64,000 nucleotides of DNA from Opisthocomus hoazin (taxonomy: Eukaryota > Chordata > Aves > Opisthocomiformes > Opisthocomidae): NCBI RefSeq assembly GCF_030867145.1, contig NC_134414.1, positions 76,560,504-76,624,503 of the forward strand. The letters run 5' to 3'. The number at the start of each line of letters is the position of its first letter. Position 1 is the first letter of the stretch. The position numbers and the translations under genes were made by a program. The notes under the pieces were generated by a model. It was given only the letters and a program-made list of their open reading frames with translations. It ran no database searches and was not told where the DNA came from. Positions 28,437-39,000 of the stretch are shown one piece after another.

Positions 28437-28838
28437 ATGTCTGGACGTGGAAAGAAACAAGCAGTTGCTAGCAAATCAGGAGCTGCACCAAAGAAAACCA
28501 AATCTGCTAAGGCTGGTCTGACATTCTCCGTGGGTCGTGTCTACAGACTTCTTAAAAGAGGGAACTACACTGACAGAATCAGTCCTGGCGCTGCCATCTA
28601 CCTGACTGCGGTGCTGGAGTACCTGAGCGCCGAGATCCTGGAGCTGGCAGGGAATGCTGCACGGGAAAACAAGAAAGCCAGGATTGTGCCCAGGCACATC
28701 CAGCTGGCCGTGAGAAATGATGATGAGCTGAACAAGGTCTTCTCCCGCGTGATCATTGCGCAAGGAGGTGTTATGCCAAATATTCTTTCCCAGCTCCTTC
28801 CCAAGAAAACTGTTGGAAATGCTGCTTCTCAGGAATGA
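28437..28838 (+). CDS. Divergent histone H2A variant with C-terminal SQE
   Basis: A 133-residue, single-exon H2A. The tail starts MSGRGKK, as in canonical H2A. The histone fold runs from about residue 27 ([19 protein letters not shown]) through [19 protein letters not shown] (54-72), [15 protein letters not shown] (85-99) and the AQGGVMPN docking segment to LLPKK (120-124). Acidic-patch positions are kept (E61, E66, E69, D95, D96, E97; D96 replaces the usual Glu), as is the KK pair used for ubiquitylation. The core differs from replication-type H2A at many sites ([25 protein letters not shown]). The protein ends Ala-Ser-Gln-Glu-stop, like the H2A.X SQ motif but lacking the final hydrophobic residue. 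A polypyrimidine-CAG acceptor-like site ends one base before ATG, so a 5' UTR intron is likely. A poly(A) signal follows. Related to the copy at 32641. I do not know a named orthologue. Confidence 0.88.
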   Translation: MSGRGKKQAVASKSGAAPKKTKSAKAGLTFSVGRVYRLLKRGNYTDRISPGAAIYLTAVLEYLSAEILELAGNAARENKKARIVPRHIQLAVRNDDELNKVFSRVIIAQGGVMPNILSQLLPKKTVGNAASQE

Positions 28839-28978
28839 GGTGCTGGCCAGTGAAACTTGCTTTTCCTGGTCTGTTCTGTGCACTTATGGATGATGGGGCT
28901 TGGTAGCACTCATTTGTATGTGTTTGCTTCTTTGTCAAATGTTTTTCCTACTAATTTTAATGCATTTTTAAAGCTTGT

Positions 28979-28984
28979 AATAAA
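28979..28984 (+). terminator. AATAAA poly(A) signal of first H2A gene
   Basis: A canonical AATAAA lies about 140 bp after the stop codon. I see no histone stem-loop (GGCTCTTTTCAGAGCC-like) in this 3' region. The gene therefore seems to make a polyadenylated, replication-independent histone mRNA. Confidence 0.7.
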
Positions 28985-31900
28985 GTTCATAGGATGCAAC
29001 ACTGTTCTCCTTTCTTTTCTCAGCTCCCCTTCCAGGGATAGAGGATCACAGAAAATGTCAAAAAAAGTCTAGTATACTACCCAAATAATTTCTTAAAAGG
29101 TCAAGTACATGTTTACTTTTGAAAACATGTTACAGGTGACTCCTCTGCCTGCTCCACAACAGTTAAGACACACACTACTGTTCATGTGAACTTTTCCTCC
29201 ATCACAGCTTCATAGTGCAACTAGTTCAGTCCCTCAGAGGTTGTTTAACTCTACTTCAGAAGCTGGTAACCCCCTGCTCTAATGTTTTATTGCTTGTAAA
29301 GCCATAGTGAACAACTACCTCTGTTTAGACTGCTCCAGCATGACACTTAAACCTCTGTCCCCTCCGTCTTGTCATAACAATCACAGGTAGTTTACTTAAA
29401 AAGTGGTGCAATGGTGGTGTTGTTGATAGAGGTCACTATCTTAATTCTGTCTATCAGTGCAGAAAAACAAAAGTCTCCATATCCAAATATGTCCCTAGGC
29501 CTTTGACCAAGTCATTGAAAGTCTTCCTCCAGTGAAGTGCCCAGGGTTTCTCTGTTCATAGTGGGTGCTGAGGCTTGCTGTTGGCCTGGAAACCAGGGAT
29601 CTGCTGCAGCGCCATTAGGATCACTCTGCCCCCAGCACAGTATCTCACAGATTTCATAGCATCTCACACAGAGAAGAGGTGGTTAGGACCAGCTTCCTAA
29701 GCCATAGCTGGAGCGTGAACTTTTTATTTGAAAAAGATCTGCTTGTCCTGTTGAGTTTGACTTAGCTCCTTCACCCCCTCAAGGCATAAGGGTGTCAGAG
29801 CCTACTGGCCAGGTTTTACGAAGCTGACAGACGTCAGAGCTGTATGCGGCAGAGTTAATGACTCACCCCAAGCTGTGCTTACACAGAAATGGGAAAAGAG
29901 GATACCTGACTGAGTAAACACTGTGATTTCAGGGTGATGGGCAGCTGGAGCAGCCCTGTTGCTGCCTGATTTTCAAGAGCCATTGAACTGAAGAGCAGCA
30001 AACCGGTCTTGCTGCCTGGTTTTCAAGAGCAATTTGATGAGATCTTTGCTGGCCTGCAATTAACCCAGTGAAGTGAGAAGTGGAGGATGCTATAGCAATG
30101 AGAAGTAAGAATGTCTAAGAGTAGAACCTAAGCTTTGTGCATATAGTAAAGATGTGCTATACGTTACTACCCTTGTGTTGAGTGTTTGCAGCTGTAAATG
30201 AAAAAAAAAAAATGCTTTAAAGGAGGTACATGAGAAATGAACACAAGAAACCTAAATTATTTCCCCCATTTGACCACGGCAAGGGAAAGCAGGCTTGGGA
30301 ATGATTATTTCTTTGGACCAAACAAAAATCTGAGGGTTTGCGGAAGACTCAACCAAGGCACTAACTTTGTGCAGTTTTAAGCATGGTGCTTACAGCACCC
30401 TTTGCTAAGCTGGAGAACTGTGTGTCAGTCATGCCGCTCCCGGATGCAAGTTGCTCCTGTGAACCTGCTCTGCACCTCACCAAACACACCCTGCAAGGCA
30501 CGTCCAGTGCTCAAGTAGCTTCTAGAAATGTCTTCACCTGCCATTTTTGGTATGATAAAAGACATGGAGTGAGCTGTGTGCCCTACCTCCGCTTATATCC
30601 AAAGACAGAGTTTGTGGTGAAGTACTGGTCCAACTCAAAAGTCAATTTTTTAAGTATTTCCTTGATGAAGAACAATGTCGTTTGCTTTCTTCTAGCCAAT
30701 AGTTCAACCCATTTGTAAATTAACTGGACAGCATAGCGATCTGAAAACTCACCCCTCTGGCTTCACAATAACGGAGGGTAGATGTCTCCTAACACAGCTG
30801 CTCAGCAAAAGTTTCTGTTGGGCCTGGGCTCAACTTTCCAACACTAGTGTATTAAAGAAAAATATTCTTCAGCTGTCACCACACCCTTGACCCTAGAAAG
30901 GACATATTATGCCTTACAACACAGCTGTGCCTGACTTTGGAAAAAGCTGGACTGTGCAACAGGTGGGGACAAGTCCTAGAAGAGAGAGAACCGAATGTCA
31001 TTCAGACCTCAGAGGTCCTGAGCTTTCCCAGGCTCTGCAGCATGGTCACAAAGCAGCTTGGCCACTGCTGGCAGCACAAAGAACAGTGGTAGAGGTTGCT
31101 GGGTTTAATTCTTAATGATTGAAGTTGACACTGCAGTTCTCTGAGGCAGTAAATACTGGGCTTGTTTCCAGAGGAGACCAGCTAACAAGGTGGTAAGCAG
31201 CTCTTGCAAGGAGCAGTGATAAACTCTCGTGCTCTCAGGGACTGCACTGAGTTGTTCTTGTGTTGGAACCTTGATTGTTTTTTATTTTGAGCAGCTGAAT
31301 CATTGCTCACCCAAGTGGGCTGAAACGATGCAAGAGCTGGTAATGATATGGCTACCACTGAAGAGTTTAAAAGGGGGCAGCTCTTACTAGAAGTTGTGGT
31401 TTGGGTAGTGGTGGTGTTGGAGGAGAGGTTAAGTTAATTGCCTCTTCAGGTGAGAGTTTGTTTTCAAGAAGTGACAGTGTGGTTTTTTTGTGTTAGATAG
31501 ACTCTCCTGTCAAATAATGGTTTGGTAAGTTCTGTGTTTGGTATAAGGCAGATTAAGGGGGCTTTTAATTTTTTTGAATTTATCTACTTGTGTGGACTAT
31601 TTTTAAAAGCTTTTCTCTCTAAGGCCAATAAAAATCTTCTAAAATAACTTCTTATTGTATTTTTAAGCATTTCAACCTGATACCTGATTTAACTCTTCCC
31701 TATATTTGGGTAGAGCTTCTCATTACTTAAAAGCATCTAATGATTGAAACTTATGAACTATTCTCTATACAAGCGCAGGGCTTTACTGTGTTGGTTTGCC
31801 AGTTGCTTTGCACTATGTGTTGAAGGCTAATTGGTACTATTCAGTACCAGGGACTTTGTGTCAGTAACTGGCAATGAGGCTTGTTAGAACGGATGCAATA

Positions 31901-32580
31901 CCATACAAGAAGATGGTACTTGTGCATTTGTAGTAGCCTGATGCGCAGTGTGCTCAGCAGAGCAATTTCAGTGTCTGATGTAAAACAAATCTTCTCTTCT
32001 TCCTAGAAGTCTTGTTCCTAATTGTGACCGTTATCTAGCAGCGATAGGTCCCCTCACCTGTGGAAAACAAGACCCATTTGAAGTGCCTTCCTGTAGATGA
32101 AGTTTTTTTCTGTTGTTCTTAATCCAGACAAAGATATGAATTTCTAGCTGTGGCTCTCATGAGGTCATCATTGCAGAAACTGCTTAGGTTCTTACCAGGG
32201 GTAAGTTCAGTGAAGCTTCCTTGCAGGGTTTCTACGTGCTTGTACAGTATCTTGAAGCCTAGTTTGCTTAACCTTTTTCCTTAACAGCAGTCCTCCTTTG
32301 ATACTGGGTCAGAAGACCTTGCTCCTAAGTTCTACCTTACTCTCTTGAAAAGTTTTAGAAGTCTAGCAGATGGCTGACCTGCTGCTCTGACTGAGCTTGC
32401 AGATGCCTCTTGGCCTGAAGCCTGTCAGACTTCCCTAGAGCAGCATCTGCTGCATCTGACCCATCTGCTCCTTCAGACAAAAGTATGAACAACTAGCGAA
32501 CTTTCTGAGAGGGGAAAACTGTCTTGTTGGGGAATTGGAGAGGCGGTGAAATGAAGAGGAAGAAAGGACTTAAATGCTTA
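28985..32580. other. Interval between the two H2A genes
   Basis: No gene-like frame apart from short shadows. A 26-28 bp near-perfect direct repeat (TTGCTGCCTG.TTTTCAAGAG core) occurs near 29958-29985 and 30008-30036. The region is otherwise unremarkable; it may contain the first exon and promoter of the second H2A gene. Confidence 0.4.
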
Positions 32581-32626
32581 GTTTCTGTGTCTGTTTTTTT
32601 TTTTAAATTCTTTCTCTTTCTATACT

Positions 32627-32628
32627 AG
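32627..32628 (+). promoter_or_regulatory. Strong splice-acceptor-like site before second H2A
   Basis: A long pyrimidine run (about 32591-32620, T/C-rich) ends in TATACTAG at 32621-32628, 12 bases before the start codon. It has all the features of a 3' splice site. It supports a spliced 5' UTR, as at the first copy. Confidence 0.6.
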
Positions 32629-32640
32629 ATTGATGTTAAA

Positions 32641-33054
32641 ATGTCTGAACATGGGAAGAAAACCACAAAGCTCCTCCTTGTGCCAAAGAAAACCAAATCG
32701 GCCAAGGCTGGTCTGACGTTCCCTGTGGGTCGTGTCTACAGGCTCCTTAAAAGAGGAAACTACGCTGACAGAATTGGTCTTGGTGCTGCCATCTACCTGA
32801 CTGCGGTGCTGGAGTACCTGAGTGCGGAGATCCTGGAGCTGGCAGGGGACGCTGCACGGGAGAACAAGAAAGCCAGGATTGTGCCCAGGCACATCCAGCT
32901 GGCCGTGAGAAACGATGATGAGCTGAACAAGGTCTTCTCCTGCGTGACCATTGCTCAAGGAGGGGTGTTGCCTAATGTTCTTCCTGAACTTCTTCCAAAG
33001 AAGACTATCTCTCTTAAACCACCCCACAAGTATGTCCAGTCACAGGAGTTCTAG
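32641..33054 (+). CDS. Second divergent H2A variant ending in SQEF
   Basis: A 137-residue, single-exon H2A, clearly a paralogue of the gene at 28437. From [12 protein letters not shown] to NKVF the two proteins are nearly the same. Differences include a changed N-tail (SEHGKK instead of SGRGKK, three codons shorter before PKKTK), A46D47-type loop changes, GDAAREN for GNAAREN, and a restored AQGGVLPN segment. Acidic-patch residues are present ([10 protein letters not shown] and NDDEL). The C-tail runs past LLPKKT for 16 residues and ends Ser-Gln-Glu-Phe-stop. This fits the SQ[E/D]-hydrophobic motif of H2A.X, the site phosphorylated by ATM/ATR/DNA-PK kinases in DNA damage. No canonical AATAAA was found; an AGTAAA occurs near 33246. 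Phosphorylation here is an inference from the motif alone. Confidence 0.82.
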   Translation: MSEHGKKTTKLLLVPKKTKSAKAGLTFPVGRVYRLLKRGNYADRIGLGAAIYLTAVLEYLSAEILELAGDAARENKKARIVPRHIQLAVRNDDELNKVFSCVTIAQGGVLPNVLPELLPKKTISLKPPHKYVQSQEF

Positions 33055-36000
33055 CTGCCACCAAGTTCCTGACCTTGTTAACACCAGCTTTCTCAACAGC
33101 TCAGTTTTTCATGCTGGTTGGCATTTTTGGTCTGAATTTGTGTGTGTACCTGTGCACATGTCTGAAAGGCTGCTAAAGATGGGCTTGCTCATTATGTTTC
33201 CCTAGCTCTGTCCTTCAAAAGAAAAAAGTCAACAGACTAATTGTATGAGTAAATAGGTGTGTAAAGGACTCATGTCTTAGTCCCTTGTATAAAATGTTCA
33301 TTGCACCAAACTGAAGATTTTCTTGGGAGTGCAGTTACCTAAGGAAACCTGCTCTGTGGCCCTTAAAGCTTGTGTCTCCGTATGCATGGCTGGAATATCC
33401 TTGTTCAGTATGTGTAGAAGTCTGCTTCATCTGACCACTTCAGACCTCATCGTGGGCACAGTCAACTATTCAGCATAAGTAGATGCACCTGAGAAACTTA
33501 AACTGGACTGCCTTACGATGTTGGTAAAGCTGATGAATTATCTTCTCTAATGCTTGCATGTGAAGGTAGGGCTGTGCTGTAAATTAAGAGTGTTACTGCA
33601 TACACCTTGGTCCATGGTGTTGGAATTGTCCTCTGACTTTCTGCACTGATGGAGTGCAATCCAAGGTGTCTTCTACAGACAGTATATAAACTTTGTCAGT
33701 GCTTGAGCCTTAAAAATCTACTAGAAACTCTTCTTAGGAATTAATCCAAATGTAATTACTACTTCTCTGGTACAGAGAATCTCCTTAGCTGCTTTGAGGA
33801 TTGTTCCATTACGATCCTGATCAAGGAAACCTATGCATTAAAAGGCAATCCAGGAAGTGGCCTTTTCCAGGACCATCCAAAACATTTGTCTTCCACCTGT
33901 GCAGCTTGAAAGGCTACCTAAGCACGGTTAGATTTGCACTCTGCATTGCAACGTTACAGTGGGCACACACTAGTGTTAATCTGTTTGCTGTCCTGCAGAA
34001 GATTTTGTTTCACAGCTTCACCAGCAAGATGCCACTCAAACTTAAGAGCTTTTTAAGTGCATTATCAGGTGTTTGAATTATTCTATTCATAACACGGAAC
34101 AGGAAGGCCTTAGTGTCCACCAGCTGCAGATATACTAATCCAGCCAGATGAAAAGGCCTTTTAGAGAACTGCTTCAAGACTGAACCTGCCAGCTGCAGGT
34201 TTGGGAGCCTCTGTTTCCAGTATCTGCCCCATAGTAATCCATATTCTGCCACTGCTTTCTCTAGTGTAACTCAAATATTTCCCTGGCTTTCTGGTCTGGT
34301 GAGAATTGGGACCTTTTGAAGAACGGGTTGCAGAGAGTTCAGCTCTTTGTGTAGGCAGCCTAGGGAATTTAAACAAAGGGCAAGAAGCCAGGAATGAGGT
34401 ATGGTGGGACTGCATCCAGAGGAATTTCTGTATGTGAAACTTCTAGAATGTGTGTAAGCTGCAAATACCTACTAGGGGCCATACTGTGAAAAGGCGAAGA
34501 GGAGAGTGTTGGCGTTGGGTCAGTCCTAGTACAACTGGCTGCTAAGGGCACTGGAGAGAAGTGATCTTATGGTATGGATAGTAGGCAAACATTGTTTTGA
34601 GGGCAGCCGTAAAATCAGCCATTGCTATCTGTGTAAATATGGCAACTTTTGGCTAGAGACAGAGGGTGAAACAGTGCTGAAGGTGCTGACCTGTGCCATA
34701 AACCAAACCCTCCAAGCTGCTGTCTTGGAAAGCAAGAGCAGCTCTGTAGGGGGCTGCTGTGTGTTTTTCTACAGCAGTTTCAATCAACACCGACTTTGAG
34801 CTGCATTTGAAGAAAAACAGTCCCCTGTTTCCCTGTCAGGCTGATGGTTATGTTTCATGCTGTGTTGGCTCAGAGGCTTGCCTCTGATCTGTCTGAGCCG
34901 GCTGCCCACAGCACAGGTACCTTGCAGCAGCATGGGCTTGGGCAGCTCCTGCCACGCTGCACTGTTCCTTCTGCTGTGCCAACACAGCTGCTTATGGCAC
35001 CTGCTGCAAAACAGGTTTTACTGGACTTGGGTGTTAAACCTCTTTTTCTTTTTTAAAAAGTAAAGCTCACATCAGACTATTTGTGTGTGCCTTTCACTGT
35101 GGTGCTGGCACAACTCCAGAGTTTGCATGGGGGCAGGCAGAAGAATCAGAGGGTGGGATGATGGCTGGAGCTGCTGAGGCAGAGATTTCTTCCAATGCCT
35201 CCATGGCGTGGGCTGTGACTGAAGTCCTGTGGGAATTTCAAAGGTCTCTGCCTGGAGTGAAGCTGTACCACACAAGGTATATGAGTTGAGATGATCCATG
35301 GAGCAGGAGGTTTCAGCAAACCCCTGTGCCTACAGAAAAATTACCAGAAAAAGGGAAAATTAGTGGAGACCTTTCCCCAACTCTTGGCTGTTCTGCAGAG
35401 GAAGCAAAGCCTGACCCTGGCTTCTGTTAAAGGGTTGCCCCCACCTGGAGGAGCTGTATGGCCTGTGCTGGGACAAGCTGGCCAAGAGGCTCTGCTGTTG
35501 CCCAGGGTAGAGGGTTTGGGCTGAGACCCAGTCAGAGGGAAAGCAGCCATCAGCATGGTGCTGGCTGGTATCTGTTTGTTGCCAAATAGCTAATTTAATA
35601 CATCTTATATTAAACTCATCTAGGTTTACCAGAAAGTCTATGTATCTCTAAGCATGACTGCACGGTGGCTGGCAAGCTTAAGGCATCCCATTGTTCCAGA
35701 AGCAGCAAGCATAAGGAGACGTGGTCTGTGGCTGCTGGGTGACCCATGGGTGCTCTGGGGTCTGCAGCTCACATCTGCTAAACTGCAAGGAGGGGAGAGG
35801 CATCACCTTCGGCAGTGGCTCACCCTCGTGTTCTTGGCAGAACTCAACAGATGAGAACAAACTGGAGGAATACTGGAATGGGAGGGGGCATGGAACACTG
35901 AGAGGCCCAGGGAGAGCCACAGGGAAAGAGCATCCTTGGAGTACACAGGAGTCCCAACAGCTATTATGCAGCTCTGCTCTGTCTTTGGTAATTAGAGCTG

Positions 36001-39000
36001 ATCTACAGACATACTGGTTCCTGAAATATGCCTTGCTGTGTCTCTCCTGGTCTCCATGCTCACTACTACAGCTTTTCTGTTGCACTGCTAAATGTAGAAC
36101 CACCAGTGCATTCACTTCTGCTTTTTTGTGAAGTCTCACGACAATTGAAAAAATAATGCCCAACATACAGATATTAATTTTGGGTAATGTATTAATTCTA
36201 CCAATTCTGCTTCTCTCCTGCAGCTGGGAAGACTATTTTGTCCTTCTTTTGAAGGTGCATATACTTACAACATTGTGTGTTTCAATGGGGTACTTTTAAT
36301 CTTTGATTGAAAAAAAAATCCATTGTCAGTTTAAATACACAATAGAACATATTCAGTCTTCTTGCATATCCTCAGTCCTGTTCATTACCAGGTTGTGTAT
36401 TCTCTGCCCCAAATAAGTACCTTGAAAATATGTGAAGCACATGGTTTGTGAAGGCTGTGCTGGCACCTGGGTCAGGCTCTGCTCCTGTCTCACCACTGCT
36501 GCCAGCTTTGCTTTTTTCTCAGTCTCTCTTCCTCTGCCCTCCTTGCTGTCACAGCTTATGTACTTTCTTGACTTCAAGGGGCAAATTGCTTATTAACTAG
36601 TTTCATTGACTATTTTGAGGCTGTTGAGTATTAGAACTACTGGAAATTATTGTTTTGTTTATCCAAGTGGCCCAATGGACTCCTAAATGAGGGGTTATAT
36701 CAAGACAGTGCATGGGAAGAGAATGGCACAACTGTTTTCAACATTGTGATGAAAAGTGTGTTCTTTAAAATTTGTTCCAACTGTCTGTGCAGTTTGTTTT
36801 GCAGTGCTGTGCATAGCATCTGTGAGAATATTTTTGCCAGCAGTATCATGGTGGGGCTTCATAATCGTTCTACCCAAAAAAAGACAAGTTCATTTGAACT
36901 CAGCTAGTAACCATTTTAACATTTATTATGTCTGCAACCACTTGACAGCTGAGGAGTCAGTCGTGCTCTTAGAAATGTGTAACCAGTGAACCAGCAAAAC
37001 ACGCAAGCTGACCCGTGTTATGTCTGTGCTCTGATCTCTCTTGAAAGCAGGGAATGGGGGACATTATTACTAGGCTGAGCTAGATTTGAAATGCATTTGT
37101 TGAACTGGCAGACCCAGAAAGAGTGTTCACTGCATAAAATTGCTAGCTGCATTGTTTGTCAGAGTGCAAGCTCTCTAACTGCCAAACCAAGGAAGTTGCG
37201 TACATGTTCTCAAACATCACCTGGTCTGGTGTACCTTTCTTCTTCCAAAACACCACAATTCAGGCATCTTTCTATACATGTCCCTGATCCAGGAGGTTTT
37301 CATGAAGCTGCCTAAGGCTCAATTTGGCCGCTATACTTTCTTTCAGACTTGCTGTCAGCCCAATGCATTAGCAAGCTCTGTTGCTAACAGCCTGCTGTGG
37401 AGCTGTATTATCCCAGCACCTTGCTTCGCACCATGTGTTGGGTCTAGGGCATGGAACTGTCACCAAGGACTCATGGTAAGCAAAGGTACCACGCAGAGCC
37501 AGCACAGCAACAGAAAGAGGGAGCCTGACTTACTCAGTCGTTAGGTAAATCAGGGACACTGACATTTCTTTTTTTCTTTTCTTTTTTTTTTTTTTCAATA
37601 TGATGTGATCTCAGCCCATGGGTACGCTTCTAGGTATCATGCCAAGTAACAACAAAAGGCAGAGTCAACAGGACTACCTTGCATAATGCAGAACACAAGA
37701 GAAGTGCAAGTTAGTACACTAAAAATAGCTGTTCTTCTTCTAGGTCAGAGGAGAAACTGGCTCTTTCTGCTTGTAGCATGCGCTGAACCCAGGGCACTGG
37801 TTAAGCTGGAAATACAGAGGGCCTGAGTCAAGCCGTCACAGTACCTAGCTGACTTTTTCTTTTGGAACTCAGATATAGCCGAGTCTTTCAGATGTGTCCA
37901 GAAGACAGTGAAGATTGCTGCTTGAACTAGGAAACGGAGGGGTTTATGAGCTTCTCCATTCATTCAAACATCGCACTGTTGTTTCATGAGGCTTAGATCA
38001 TATTTTGCTAGCTGAATTCGCCAAGGAAGGTGCTCGCTGCTGTAAGGGAACTCAAACATAGCCCATGTGTCTGTGGGGGAAGCATTAAGCATCTGTCACA
38101 TATCCTGGTCCCTCTCCCTTCCCAAATTTTAACACTTTACTTATTTCAGATTTACTTTCCCCTTATTGATCTCTCCTATCAGGGTCATTGTAACACATCA
38201 GATAACGTACCTGGGACCCAGCTCGTCCAGTGTACCCTATACACATACCCTGCTCACTGGAACACCATTCGGTAGTAGACCCGGGAAGCTTGCTTCAAAG
38301 TTGTTCCTACTTACCAGTCTGGGAGCTTCTTTCTACGTGTTGTCACACAAGCCTGGTTCCCACTATGATTTAGGTTTAAATCTGTTTGGATTGGTGGAGA
38401 TACACTGGTGTGACACTGTTTTGAGATGTGGCTTGTGGCCTACTTCTGGCTGAGCACTTCCCTTGTGCCCTCCTGATGGGCGTAAGGGCCTATATATCTT
38501 CCACAAGCAGACAATAGCAGTGATACTAAATCCTGGTAAAAGAATATCCTTGTAAACAACTGAGTGCTTCACCATCACTTAATACTGCCAATTGAAGGAT
38601 TCTTCTGAGAAATTCAAAGATGTGCGTGTTGGGACTCCTCGTGTCTTCAAGGTGTTTCTCTTTGAAGATCACTCTCTCTTCAGATGCACCTAGTCTTCCT
38701 TCCTCTGAAATCATGGCAAAAGATCGAGAAACTGGGGAAACCATGTCTTCTCATTTAACGCAGATCACAAGTTCCATGGCAGAAATGAGCATGCAAGTTA
38801 TTAAGAACTTAAGAAGGGTTCTACTCCCGCTTCTACCCCTTGTAATCCATCTCTTTTCCTCCATGGATTCCCAGATTTTTTAAATAGTCATTTTTGTAAT
38901 TTTTAAAAAAGGAAAATTACTCTTCCACATCCAGGGGGTTTTAACTTACTTTCAGTACATTAACAATCTACAGTCCCTCTCAAAGGAAACTTGCTCTGAT

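Noticed and set aside
28476-28883. 135-codon minus-strand frame over the first H2A, and its counterpart at 32620-33027
   Set aside because: Exact antisense shadows of the H2A genes, with no independent similarity.
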